Shown here in pieces: positions 1-7,632 of a stretch of 64,000 nucleotides of DNA. Numbering within the stretch: the first letter of the stretch is position 1; every line of letters starts with the position of its first letter. Below the pieces are notes generated by a model, which saw only the letters and a program-made list of their open reading frames with translations, ran no database searches and was not told the origin of the DNA. Location: positions 3,368,187 through 3,432,186 of the forward strand of contig NZ_LT594621.1 of assembly GCF_900091655.1 (NCBI RefSeq), given 5' to 3'. A program made the position numbers and the translations under genes. This DNA comes from Culturomica massiliensis. Lineage in GTDB: Bacteria; Bacteroidota; Bacteroidia; Bacteroidales; Marinifilaceae.

Positions 1-97
1 TCCCTCTTTCAGGCGGCGCTTCCATTCAATACGTAAAAGTAGGAGTTTCTTCCGGATCTGGCTGAAAGCTTTTGTATTATTTACGAAAACTTCACAT
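1..97. other. Unassigned left edge
   Basis: I cannot assign this stretch. One plus-strand frame gives a short plausible protein tail (ending SGSG, stop at 63-65). One minus-strand frame is also open and could be the beginning of a gene running off the window. Neither has enough length or context to name. Confidence 0.3.
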
Positions 98-111
98 TTG
101 GTGAGAAAAAA

Positions 112-139
112 ACAGCAATTTTCAAACGAAAATTGCTGT
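112..139 (-). terminator. Intrinsic terminator beside a tRNA 3'-end remnant
   Basis: This is a perfect 11-bp stem (acagcaatttt / aaaattgctgt) with a 6-nt loop. On the minus strand it is followed by a run of seven T. It sits immediately downstream (minus strand) of the tRNA-Pro 3'-end copy at 141-157, the same arrangement as at the intact tRNA gene. Confidence 0.7.
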
Positions 140-140
140 C

Positions 141-157
141 TTGTCGAGATGACTGGA
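141..157 (-). repeat. 17-bp copy of the tRNA-Pro 3' end (possible att site)
   Basis: The 17 bases ttgtcgagatgactgga are identical to 1558-1574. They cover the discriminator base, the 3' acceptor strand and part of the T arm of tRNA-Pro. No tRNA body follows. A truncated tRNA 3' end in direct orientation about 1.4 kb from the intact gene is the usual footprint of an element integrated at a tRNA gene. A partly deleted second tRNA is the alternative. Confidence 0.55.
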
Positions 158-202
158 GTTTTACATTTTTGTCGATCAACTATTCTCAATACAATGAATG
201 GG

Positions 203-286
203 TTAAAGATTCATGTATTTTTCGACATATTGCCAGCGATATGTTTAAAGATTCATGTATTCTTCGACATATTGCCGGTGATATGT
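203..286. repeat. Two tandem copies of a 42-bp unit
   Basis: Copies at 203-244 and 245-286 differ at only a few positions. Each begins ttaaagattcatgtatt and contains cgacatattgcc. The unit length is divisible by three, so an apparent short ORF across it repeats a peptide, but no convincing gene is present. I see nothing else between 158 and 331. Confidence 0.7.
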
Positions 287-331
287 TTGTAAATTAATCT
301 CTCTTTTAGCTACGACTATATGTTTTACCCC

Positions 332-1437
332 TTATTGATTGACAGACTCAATACTATCTTGTGATAATCCGATCTGTTTTCCGGCATCTATAAATAATTT
401 TATTAAAGGAAGATTCAAGTAATACTTGTTCCGGCCGATTTTTACTGATTGTATAAAATCTTGCTCTGCCAATTTTTGCAAATATTTTGATGCAGTTTGC
501 CTGTTCACATTTAATTCCTGCTGAACAAATTCAATTTTTGTATAAGGGTGACTAAATAAATTATTCAATAACTCATGTCTATAAATATTGGGTAGCTTTT
601 TCTTGATGCCTACCTTATATGTTTGCATCAGATAACCAATTTTTTGTACTAAACCTATTGTTTCTTGCGCTGTTATCTCAATTCCCTTTAAAATAAATAA
701 AATCCAGGGTTCCCAGGCATCCTGATCTCTGACTTCTTGTAATAATTTATAATATTCTGATTTATTGGAAATGATATATCTACTTAAATATAATATTGGC
801 AAATCCAATAAATCTTTTATTACTAAATACAGTATATTTATAATACGGCCAGTCCGGCCATTACCATCATAGAAAGGATGTATACTCTCAAATTGATGAT
901 GAATTATTGCTAATTTAATCAAGGAATCAGCATCGATGATGGAATCATCATTGATAAACTCCTCCAAATTCTTCATATAATTTTCTATTTCCTGCCGATC
1001 TTGTGGAGGAGTATAGACGATATCTCCGGTTTGTTGGCTTTTTAAAGTTGTACCTGGAGTACTTCTATTTGTTCCAAACATTCTTGAATTTCCCGAATAA
1101 TATTATTGGTAAGTAATTTCTTGTTACGTACTAATGCAAAACCATGTTTTAATGCTTCGGAATAATGAAGAACTTCTTTTGTTGAACTACTAATTACCAA
1201 AGAAGTTCTATCTGCCTCTGCCTTATATAATTCATCGTGAGTTGTAACAATATTTTCAACGGCAGAACTGTCTTTTGCTTCTTGTAGTACTAAACTATTA
1301 ATTAAAATGTTCTCATTAGGAATGGTTCGTGCAATCCCTTTTAATTCTGCTAATCGTTTATTTGCATTGCTCACTTGTTTCAAAATAGCCTTTGTCTCAA
1401 TTTCTTGATTTAAAGGTAACATGGGGATCTTGTACAT
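332..1437 (-). pseudogene. Fic-domain protein (AMPylator/deAMPylator type), frameshifted
   Basis: Two overlapping minus-strand reading frames (1437-1042 and 1081-332) together make one class II Fic protein. The N-terminal part carries an inhibitory-helix motif SSAVEN, matching [S/T]xxxE[G/N]. The second part carries the intact core HPFYDGNGRTGR and a C-terminal winged-helix region. Fic enzymes of this class transfer AMP to protein hydroxyl groups. Frame is lost near 1060-1075, where LEQ..RSTPGTTLK would otherwise read continuously; a one-base indel restores it. It could be a pseudogene, a sequencing error or a recoded gene. The gene sits between the two tRNA-Pro 3' ends and has no obvious toxin/antitoxin partner. 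Confidence 0.75.
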
Positions 1438-1520
1438 TTCCGGTCGGTATTAATACTACAAATTTAAAAAAACAGTTCAACCGGGCCGTCCTAATTTCCC
1501 AAAATTTTAATATAAATAAA

Positions 1521-1554
1521 AGAGGCAATCAACCTATACCGGTCAATTGCCTCT
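1521..1554 (-). terminator. Terminator of tRNA-Pro
   Basis: The inverted repeat agaggcaat / attgcctct lies just 3' of the tRNA on the minus strand and is followed by a T-rich tract. It begins 6 nt beyond the mature tRNA end. Confidence 0.75.
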
Positions 1555-1560
1555 GTTTTG

Positions 1561-1633
1561 TCGAGATGACTGGACTCGAACCAGCGGCCTCCACGTCCCG
1601 AACGTGGCGCGCTACCAACTGCGCTACATCTCG
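1561..1633 (-). tRNA. tRNA-Pro (anticodon CGG)
   Basis: The minus strand folds as a complete cloverleaf. The acceptor stem is CGAGATG / CATCTCG with discriminator A. The D arm is GCGC-AGTTGGTA-GCGC. The anticodon stem is CCACG / CGTGG with loop TTCGGGA, giving anticodon CGG (codon CCG, proline). The T arm is GCTGG-TTCGAGT-CCAGT. CCA is not encoded. The 3' end is duplicated at 141-157. Confidence 0.93.
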
Positions 1634-1652
1634 ATTGCTTTGTTTGCGGATG

Positions 1653-1660
1653 CAAATGTA
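1653..1660 (-). promoter_or_regulatory. -7 element of the tRNA-Pro promoter
   Basis: The minus strand reads TACATTTG, a match to the Bacteroidetes -7 consensus TAnnTTTG. It lies about 20 nt upstream of the tRNA 5' end. Confidence 0.5.
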
Positions 1661-1683
1661 ATAAAATAATGAATTTAATATAG

Positions 1684-1691
1684 TATATTTG
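1684..1691 (+). promoter_or_regulatory. -7 element of the rbfA promoter
   Basis: TATATTTG matches TAnnTTTG and lies 31 nt upstream of the rbfA start codon. It is divergent from the tRNA promoter. I see no clear -33 element. Confidence 0.45.
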
Positions 1692-1722
1692 TAAAAAAAT
1701 TTATTCAATAATTTATCGGAGA

Positions 1723-2058
1723 ATGGATTCTATCAGACAAAATAAAGTTTCTCGCTTGATTCAAAGAGAGTTAAGTGGAATGTTTCAGAATGAATGTAAG
1801 GAAATTATAGCCGGCGCTATGGTTTCTGTAACGACGGTAAGGGTGAGTCCGGACCTTTCTTATGCCAAGATTTATTTGAGTATTTTCCCTTCGGACCGGA
1901 TTGAAGTAACCATGAATAGTCTGGAAGAGAAAAATAAATCGATTCGTTTTGTATTGGGGAAAAAGGTCGGAAAGCAGATGCGGATTATTCCCGAATTGCG
2001 TTTTTTTGTGGACGATAGCTTAGATTATATTGAGAAAATAGATAATTTGTTAAAATAA
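1723..2058 (+). CDS. rbfA: Ribosome-binding factor A
   Basis: The 111-aa protein has the length and pattern of RbfA, a single KH-type domain. RbfA binds the 30S subunit and assists 16S rRNA 5'-end maturation and late small-subunit assembly. Recognisable features are the N-terminal QNKVSRLIQRELS helix, the VSPDLSYAKIYLSIF strand-helix region and the C-terminal RIIPELRFFVDDSLDYI segment. It is followed after 71 nt by an FtsX-type permease gene, and the four genes from here to about 4.6 kb run in one direction. I am sure of the family. Confidence 0.93.
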   Translation: MDSIRQNKVSRLIQRELSGMFQNECKEIIAGAMVSVTTVRVSPDLSYAKIYLSIFPSDRIEVTMNSLEEKNKSIRFVLGKKVGKQMRIIPELRFFVDDSLDYIEKIDNLLK

Positions 2059-2070
2059 ACTCCTGATGTA

Positions 2071-2121
2071 GATTTCAGATTTGTCGTTTTGATCTGAAAT
2101 CGTAAATTTGAAATCGTAAAT
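2071..2121. repeat. Intergenic hairpin and short direct repeats
   Basis: The arms gatttcagat (2071-2080) and atctgaaatc (2092-2101) pair perfectly. They are followed by two copies of tgaaatcgtaaat. There is no T-run, so this is not an obvious terminator. Similar AT-rich phrases recur in other gaps of the window. Confidence 0.5.
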
Positions 2122-2129
2122 CAGAGACA

Positions 2130-3332
2130 ATGCGGTTATCCTATTTTATAGCGCGGCGTTATTTGTTTTCCCGGAAAAAGCAAAACGCCATCAATATTAT
2201 TTCTGCTATCAGCACGGTAGGGGTGGCTATAGGAACGACGGCATTGATCGTTATTCTTTCGGTTTTCAACGGCATCGATTTATTTCTGCAGAAGAGTACG
2301 GATAGCCTGACGCCGGATATCGTCATATTTCCTGCAGAGGGTAAATTCATGCATTTCGATTCTACTTTTTACGACCGTATGGATGCGATACCGGAAATTG
2401 CTTACTATAATCCGGTGATTGAAGAAAATGCTTTGTTAAAATACGGAGAGCGTTTACGTCCCGTTGTCGTAAAAGGAGTGACTGAAGATTTTCCGGAGGT
2501 GACAGGTTTTGCCAACAGTATTGTGGAGGGTGGATTCCGGCTGAAAGACCGGGATGTATATGAAGCGGTTGTCGGGGCCGGGGTAGCTGTCGAGGTCGGA
2601 CTCGGCTTGAATTTCCTGACACCGATGATGTTTTATTATCCGGATAAACGGGCGTCTTCTTTAAATTCGGCATTGAATACCGAATATCTTTTCCCTGCGG
2701 GTATTTTTTCTTCCCAACAGGAAATCGATGGAAAACTGGTAATTACTGATATTGATTTTGCCCGGAAATTATTTCTTCTGGATGACGAGATATCTAAGGT
2801 AGAGCTGAAATTGAAAGGTGAAAAATACATCGGACGAGTGAAAGAGCAGTTGCAGCAACTTGTCGGTTCTCATTACCGGGTCGAAGATAAATATGAATTG
2901 AACCGGTCTTTCTATGCAATGATGCGTTCCGAAAAGTTGGTCGTATTTTTGATATTACTTTTTATATTGCTGATCGCTTCTTTTAATATTGTCGGCTCGA
3001 TATCTATGCTGATACTGGATAAGAAAGAAGATTTAGTGGTATATAAAGCTTTGGGTATGCCTTTGAACCGAATTATCTCTGTATTTAAGACGGAAGGAAA
3101 TCTGATTACCTGTATAGGTGCTTTTATCGGGGTGGTGCTGGGTGTCGCGATTTGTTTGTTACAGGAGAATTACGGATTGATAAAATTGAGAGAAGGAGGG
3201 TATTTGCTGGAAGCTTATCCGGTAAAACTGATTTTCGGAGATATTGTTTTGATTATATTTACGGTTTTATGTATCGGATATGTTGCCTCTTATTTTCCGG
3301 TAAAATATCTGGTGAGAAAACTCATAAAGTGA
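2130..3332 (+). CDS. LolC/LolE-type FtsX-family ABC permease
   Basis: The 400-aa inner-membrane protein has the LolC/E architecture: a cytoplasmic N-terminal segment (YFIARRYLFSRKKQ), TM1 at about 20-45, a large periplasmic MacB-like domain (about 45-270), then three TM helices at about 270-395 forming the FtsX domain. Proteins of this family extract lipoproteins from the inner membrane for outer-membrane delivery, powered by a LolD ATPase. No ATPase gene is adjacent, so the partner must be elsewhere. It lies 22 nt upstream of the cyclophilin gene and is probably co-transcribed with it. LolE-like is the family reading; the exact substrate is inference. Confidence 0.8.
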   Translation: MRLSYFIARRYLFSRKKQNAINIISAISTVGVAIGTTALIVILSVFNGIDLFLQKSTDSLTPDIVIFPAEGKFMHFDSTFYDRMDAIPEIAYYNPVIEENALLKYGERLRPVVVKGVTEDFPEVTGFANSIVEGGFRLKDRDVYEAVVGAGVAVEVGLGLNFLTPMMFYYPDKRASSLNSALNTEYLFPAGIFSSQQEIDGKLVITDIDFARKLFLLDDEISKVELKLKGEKYIGRVKEQLQQLVGSHYRVEDKYELNRSFYAMMRSEKLVVFLILLFILLIASFNIVGSISMLILDKKEDLVVYKALGMPLNRIISVFKTEGNLITCIGAFIGVVLGVAICLLQENYGLIKLREGGYLLEAYPVKLIFGDIVLIIFTVLCIGYVASYFPVKYLVRKLIK

Positions 3333-3354
3333 TAAGTGTTTATTCATTCTATTC

Positions 3355-4173
3355 ATGATCCGGAAGATGAAGAAATTAGTTACAGCCTTATTTTTGATTT
3401 TTTCTTTTTCGCTTTTTGCCCAGGAAAAAGAAAGAATGGTTTTGATTGAAACGAACCTGGGGAATATGAAAGTGAAGTTATACAACGATACGCCCAAACA
3501 CCGGGATAATTTTATTCGTTTGGCCAGGGAAGGGCATTATGACGGAACCTTGTTTTACCGGGTGATAAAAGATTTTGTCATTCAGGGTGGATCTTCTGAT
3601 AGCCGTGGGGCTATAGCCGGACAGTCTATCGGTTTCGGTAAACCGATGACGATAGATGCCGAGATAAAAGAAGTGCATTATCACAAGAAAGGGGCTTTGG
3701 CAGCCCCCCGCCAACCGAACCGGGAAAATTTTTACAAAGAATCCGATATTTCTCAATTTTATATCGTACAAGGGAGAAAATATACGGAGAAAGAATTGGA
3801 AATGATTGAAAAGTCTGTAAATATACCGATCAAAAATGCCATTCGCCGAAAATATTATACTCCGGAGAAAAAAGTCATACTTGATTCTTTGCGAGCGTTG
3901 AAGAAGGTTGATGAATTCCGCCGGATTGCCGGAAAAATCAAGGAAAATATCGAGTTCGACTGGAATACCAATACGGATAAAATATATATGCCGGAAGATA
4001 AAAAAGAGGCTTATATGAATTCCGGTGGTATGCACCATTTGGATAAGGAATATACTGTCTTCGGAGAGGTGGTCGAAGGGTTGGAGGTTATCGATAAAAT
4101 TGCAGCTTTACCGACCGACGAGAACAATCGTCCTTTTAAAGACGTAAAAATCAAGGTGAAAGTACTGAATTAA
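3355..4173 (+). CDS. Periplasmic cyclophilin-type peptidyl-prolyl isomerase
   Basis: The 272-aa protein has a signal peptide (KKLVTALFLIFSFSLFAQ) and a cyclophilin fold. The active-site stretch FYRVIKDFVIQGG and the GALAAPRQ and SQFYIVQG segments are clear. The domain is interrupted at about residues 150-215 by a charged, helix-rich insert, after which the last cyclophilin strands (YTVFGEVVEGLEVIDKI) follow. It should catalyse proline cis-trans isomerisation during folding of exported proteins. A second in-frame ATG at 3367 (preceded by ggaag) may be the true start. It follows the LolC/E-type gene after 22 nt. Confidence 0.88.
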   Translation: MIRKMKKLVTALFLIFSFSLFAQEKERMVLIETNLGNMKVKLYNDTPKHRDNFIRLAREGHYDGTLFYRVIKDFVIQGGSSDSRGAIAGQSIGFGKPMTIDAEIKEVHYHKKGALAAPRQPNRENFYKESDISQFYIVQGRKYTEKELEMIEKSVNIPIKNAIRRKYYTPEKKVILDSLRALKKVDEFRRIAGKIKENIEFDWNTNTDKIYMPEDKKEAYMNSGGMHHLDKEYTVFGEVVEGLEVIDKIAALPTDENNRPFKDVKIKVKVLN

Positions 4174-4194
4174 GATGGGATAAAGCATTTGGAA

Positions 4195-4590
4195 ATGATA
4201 CAGAAAAAGAGAAAGCAGTTGTTGCTGTTCCGCAATATTATTTGGGCATTGGTCATTTTTGTGTTATGTGCGATGCCGTCGGAGGACATTCCGAATCCCC
4301 ATTGGGATATACCTCATTTGGACAAAGTGGTTCACTTCGGTATGTTTTTTATAATGGCAGTATTGTTGTGTAGTGAATTGGGATATCAGACAAATCTGAC
4401 GCAAAGAAAGATATATTTAATTACCGTAACTATTTCTTTAATATATGGCGGGGTTATAGAGATTTTACAACAATACTTTTTCAATCGAAGCGGAGATATA
4501 CTGGATCTCCTGGCAGATGTTTTAGGTGCTATTGTCGGTTGTTTGCTTTATCCGGTTTTGATGCGCTGGAAAAATAAAATCTGGAAATAG
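4195..4590 (+). CDS. VanZ-family membrane protein
   Basis: This small integral membrane protein (131 aa from the ATG) has about four predicted helices and the VanZ-like pattern HLDKVVHFGMFFIMA followed by GGVIEILQQYFFNRSGDILDLLADVLGAIVG. VanZ proteins are linked to teicoplanin resistance in enterococci, but the role of the common Bacteroidetes members is unknown. An in-frame TTG lies two codons upstream; I prefer the ATG. It is the last gene of the rightward set and converges with the GH31 gene 7 nt later. Confidence 0.8.
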   Translation: MIQKKRKQLLLFRNIIWALVIFVLCAMPSEDIPNPHWDIPHLDKVVHFGMFFIMAVLLCSELGYQTNLTQRKIYLITVTISLIYGGVIEILQQYFFNRSGDILDLLADVLGAIVGCLLYPVLMRWKNKIWK

Positions 4591-4597
4591 CCCGGCC

Positions 4598-6184
4598 TTA
4601 TTTGATTTTTTCAAAATAAGGAAGTCTGTCGGGGGCAACCGTGATGTCGATTGTTTTACCGCCATGGATTATTTTTCCGGAATCGTCTTTCCATTTCCCT
4701 TTGGGTAATCTTACTGTCCGCCCGGCATCAGGAGTGAGCATGGGTGCTACCAGATATTTTTCTCCCAGCATAAACTGATCTTTACAATCACTGAACCCCT
4801 GATGCGGGAATTCATATTCCATATGCCTTACTATCGGTTCTCCGGTTTGAGCCGAATGCCTGGCATATTTCAACAGATAAGGTCCCATTTTTACATGTAG
4901 TTTGGCCATATTCCGGCAAATGGCAAGATTCGATTCGTTGAGGATCCGCCAGGGAGCAACAGAAAATTGCATCATAGGCATGAGGGTATGTACCTGGGTT
5001 GAGCGTACGATCAATAGCTCGTCGAATTTCCCGACATTGAGAAAAGCTGAATTTTGTCCGCCGCCGATCATATCCGGACAGGTAAAGGAATATCCCAGTA
5101 GTCCGGCGGTCAACATATCCGGAATCAACAGCTTCAAGGCATTCCAGGAATAGTCTTTGTCGCCCAGGCGTTGTACCAAAGGCTGATTTCCCATTTTCCA
5201 GCATGCCCGGTATTCGTTGAAGGGAAAGTGTAAGCCGACTTCAGCCCATTTTTGAGAATGGTCCACGCAGAGCGCGTCTTTTTGATAGCTGTCGAAAGAA
5301 GTTCCGCTTAAATAAGCAACATCTCCTGCATCTAATTTGAAACCGTCAATACCGTATTTTTCCTGAACTGTTTTCAATTGCTTGATAAAATGATCGAAAG
5401 CCTGGGGATGGGTCAGGTCATAGCAGGCACTGAATCCGTTCCACCAATGTATAAGGGCTGTTTCGTGCGACCCTTTCTTTTTTAACAGATAGCCTTTGCT
5501 TTCAAGTTCCCGGAATTCAGGGCTATCCGGACTGACAAACGGGCATACCCACAGCATCACTTTAAAGCCTTGCTTGTGCAGTTGAGCGACCATGGCCTGG
5601 GGATTAGGAAATTTTTCGGGTTTGAAGTCAAAATTTCCGTAATACTTTTGCCAGTTATCGTCGATCATCAGTACACCGGTCGGAAAATCGTTCCGGAGGA
5701 TATTTGCGGCATAGTCGAGAATGTCCTGCTGATTTTGATTGTACATAAGTTCGATCCAGGTATTGTATTGCGGCATAGAAAAGAAAAGGGTGTCCGGAAG
5801 CTTTCCGGAAGGCGGGAAATGGGAACGGGAAGCTGCCAGATAAGCTTCCCGCAAAGTCGAGCCTCCGTTTACAATCTCGATATTTTGCGGAGCGGTTTTT
5901 ATGTATATATCGCCGTCTTTTACGGTAAACTGAAACGGTTTTTCGCACCAGATGTATCTCCCTTTGTCGGAAAGGAATAAAGGCACGGTTTGATTGTTAA
6001 AGTTCTGATTGTGTAAATCCAACAGAGTCGGAGTATCTTTCCAGGGCATAACTGATCCCTTTGCAACGAAAGCGCCCCACCATTTTTCATTTTGCAGGCT
6101 GGGAATTTTTGTTTCACTTTCCTGGGCATAGAGGAAGAGGGAACAGATAAGTATAAAAAAGAATATAGTTATCGTTTTTTTCAT
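4598..6184 (-). CDS. Glycoside hydrolase family 31
   Basis: The 528-aa protein is secreted or periplasmic (signal peptide ends FLYAQ). It has a GH31 (beta/alpha)8 barrel: the barrel-strand segment MIDDNWQKYYGNFDF, the nucleophile region GFKLDAGD (Asp at about 285), and the acid/base region RLGDKDYSW (Asp at about 342 or 344). The C-terminal beta domains contain DQFMLGEKYLVAPML. The KLDAGD form resembles the MYORG-like GH31 branch more than classical alpha-glucosidases, so the substrate (alpha-glucoside, galactoside or other) is uncertain. It is a lone gene with its own promoter, not part of a visible PUL. Confidence 0.85.
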   Translation of the reverse strand: MKKTITIFFFILICSLFLYAQESETKIPSLQNEKWWGAFVAKGSVMPWKDTPTLLDLHNQNFNNQTVPLFLSDKGRYIWCEKPFQFTVKDGDIYIKTAPQNIEIVNGGSTLREAYLAASRSHFPPSGKLPDTLFFSMPQYNTWIELMYNQNQQDILDYAANILRNDFPTGVLMIDDNWQKYYGNFDFKPEKFPNPQAMVAQLHKQGFKVMLWVCPFVSPDSPEFRELESKGYLLKKKGSHETALIHWWNGFSACYDLTHPQAFDHFIKQLKTVQEKYGIDGFKLDAGDVAYLSGTSFDSYQKDALCVDHSQKWAEVGLHFPFNEYRACWKMGNQPLVQRLGDKDYSWNALKLLIPDMLTAGLLGYSFTCPDMIGGGQNSAFLNVGKFDELLIVRSTQVHTLMPMMQFSVAPWRILNESNLAICRNMAKLHVKMGPYLLKYARHSAQTGEPIVRHMEYEFPHQGFSDCKDQFMLGEKYLVAPMLTPDAGRTVRLPKGKWKDDSGKIIHGGKTIDITVAPDRLPYFEKIK

Positions 6185-6242
6185 CGTATGTTATTTTGAG
6201 GCACCGGTAAATAAGAGATATTTTATTTTTGAAATTTCGCTG

Positions 6243-6250
6243 CAAACATA
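6243..6250 (-). promoter_or_regulatory. -7 element of the GH31 promoter
   Basis: The minus strand reads TATGTTTG, preceded by TTG with a 19-nt spacer. This is a good match to the Bacteroidetes promoter TTG-N19-TAnnTTTG. It lies 59 nt upstream of the GH31 start. Confidence 0.5.
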
Positions 6251-6307
6251 ATTAAAAATCTTTTTTGAGCAATTTGCTTTTCCATGGAAAACTCAAATAT
6301 ATTTTTC

Positions 6308-6315
6308 TAACTTTG
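6308..6315 (+). promoter_or_regulatory. Candidate -7 element upstream of pheS
   Basis: TAACTTTG matches TAnnTTTG. It would give a leader of about 130 nt before pheS. I see no clear -33 at the expected spacing. Confidence 0.35.
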
Positions 6316-6450
6316 TCCTTTGCTAATTAAGCCTGTGGGTTTATTAGACTTTAGGTTACAGTTTTGTTTTGCAATCTTCTGAAACAAAGGTTGTTAAATA
6401 CTTAAATGTATCATTAATTATTTATTATAGAGTACTTAAAAGACGAGAAG

Positions 6451-7470
6451 ATGTTAGAAAAAATCAATCAGTTAATTACTGAGATTTCCGCTTTTTCGGC
6501 TCAGATTCCCGAAGAAATAGAACAGTTCAGAATCAAGCATTTGAGTAAAAAAGGGACGATCGCTTTGTTATTCGAAGATTTTAAAAATGTTCCTGTTGAG
6601 CAGAAAAAAGAGATCGGTAAGGCTCTGAATGAACTGAAAACGGTAGCAACGGCTAAGGTCAATGAGTTGAAAGAACAACTTTGTGATCAGGATACCGGTA
6701 AATCCGGGGTTGACCTGACTTTACCCGGGGATGTCCTGAAAACGGGGACTCGTCATCCTTTGGCCATTGTTCGGAATGAAATCCTTTCAATTTTTGATAA
6801 ATTGGGTTTTACGGTGTCGGAAGGTCCTGAAATCGAGGATGACTGGCATAATTTTTCAGCACTGAACTTCCCGGAAGAACATCCGGCACGGGATATGCAG
6901 GATACTTTCTTTATAGAGAAACATCCGGATATCGTATTGCATACACATACTTCTTCCGTACAGGTACGGGATATGGAAACACATGAGCTGCCGATACGTC
7001 TGGTGACTCCCGGCCGGGTTTTCCGGAATGAAGCAATTTCTGCGCGGGCACATTGTATTTTCCATCAGATCGAGGCTTTGTATATAGATGAAAACGTCTC
7101 TTTTGCCGATTTGAAACAGACATTGACTTATTTTGCGAAAGAACTTTTCGGAGCCGATACGCAGATTCGCCTTCGTCCGTCTTATTTCCCTTTTACCGAG
7201 CCTTCTGCCGAGATGGATGTGTCCTGTACGCTTTGCCACGGAAAAGGTTGTAATGTATGTAAAGGAACGGGATGGCTGGAAATCCTGGGGTGCGGAATGG
7301 TCGATCCGAATGTTTTGGAATTGAACGGTATCGATAAAGAAAAATATACCGGCTTTGCTTTGGGGATGGGTATCGAACGTATCACCATGTTGAAATACGG
7401 CATCAAGGACCTGCGTTTGTTTTTTGAAAACGATCTCCGGTTTCTGAAGCAATTTACAACGGCAATCTGA
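6451..7470 (+). CDS. pheS: Phenylalanine-tRNA ligase alpha subunit
   Basis: The 339-aa class II aminoacyl-tRNA synthetase subunit has an N-terminal coiled coil (about 1-85) and then the catalytic core. It carries motif 2 RVFRNEAISARAHCIFHQIE and motif 3 GMGIERITMLKYGIKDLR. A cysteine-rich insert CTLCHGKGCNVCKGTGW at about 260-275 is a likely zinc-binding variation seen in some bacterial PheS. With PheT (not in this window) it charges tRNA-Phe. It is monocistronic, with a leader of about 130 nt and a strong terminator after it. Confidence 0.96.
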   Translation: MLEKINQLITEISAFSAQIPEEIEQFRIKHLSKKGTIALLFEDFKNVPVEQKKEIGKALNELKTVATAKVNELKEQLCDQDTGKSGVDLTLPGDVLKTGTRHPLAIVRNEILSIFDKLGFTVSEGPEIEDDWHNFSALNFPEEHPARDMQDTFFIEKHPDIVLHTHTSSVQVRDMETHELPIRLVTPGRVFRNEAISARAHCIFHQIEALYIDENVSFADLKQTLTYFAKELFGADTQIRLRPSYFPFTEPSAEMDVSCTLCHGKGCNVCKGTGWLEILGCGMVDPNVLELNGIDKEKYTGFALGMGIERITMLKYGIKDLRLFFENDLRFLKQFTTAI

Positions 7471-7489
7471 CCGGATGTTTATGATAATA

Positions 7490-7524
7490 AAAGGAGTATC
7501 GAAATTTTCGGTACTCCTTTTTTT
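7490..7524 (+). terminator. Terminator of pheS
   Basis: The stem aaaggagta / tactccttt has a loop of about 13 nt and runs directly into a T tract (7518-7524). Confidence 0.85.
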
Positions 7525-7632
7525 ATTTTCATCAGGTATTGCAAGTCTTTTTCGGGTATTCCGCAAACTCCGGAACACTTTGCGGAGGTGTTGAGGCGAT
7601 ATTTGTCGTTATCCGGTTATTTTATGGAATAT

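Noticed and set aside
98..292. Apparent 64-aa ORF on the plus strand
   Set aside because: It runs through the tRNA 3'-end copy, the terminator hairpin and the 42-bp repeats; coding is unlikely.
1392..1661. Plus-strand ORF over the tRNA-Pro gene
   Set aside because: It is the familiar artefact of translating the complement of a tRNA and its terminator.
6856..7578. Minus-strand 240-codon frame opposite pheS
   Set aside because: pheS is conserved end to end on the other strand; this frame has no recognisable domain.
7561..7585. ccgcaaa / tttgcgg hairpin as a terminator for the serine hydrolase gene
   Set aside because: No T-run follows on the minus strand.
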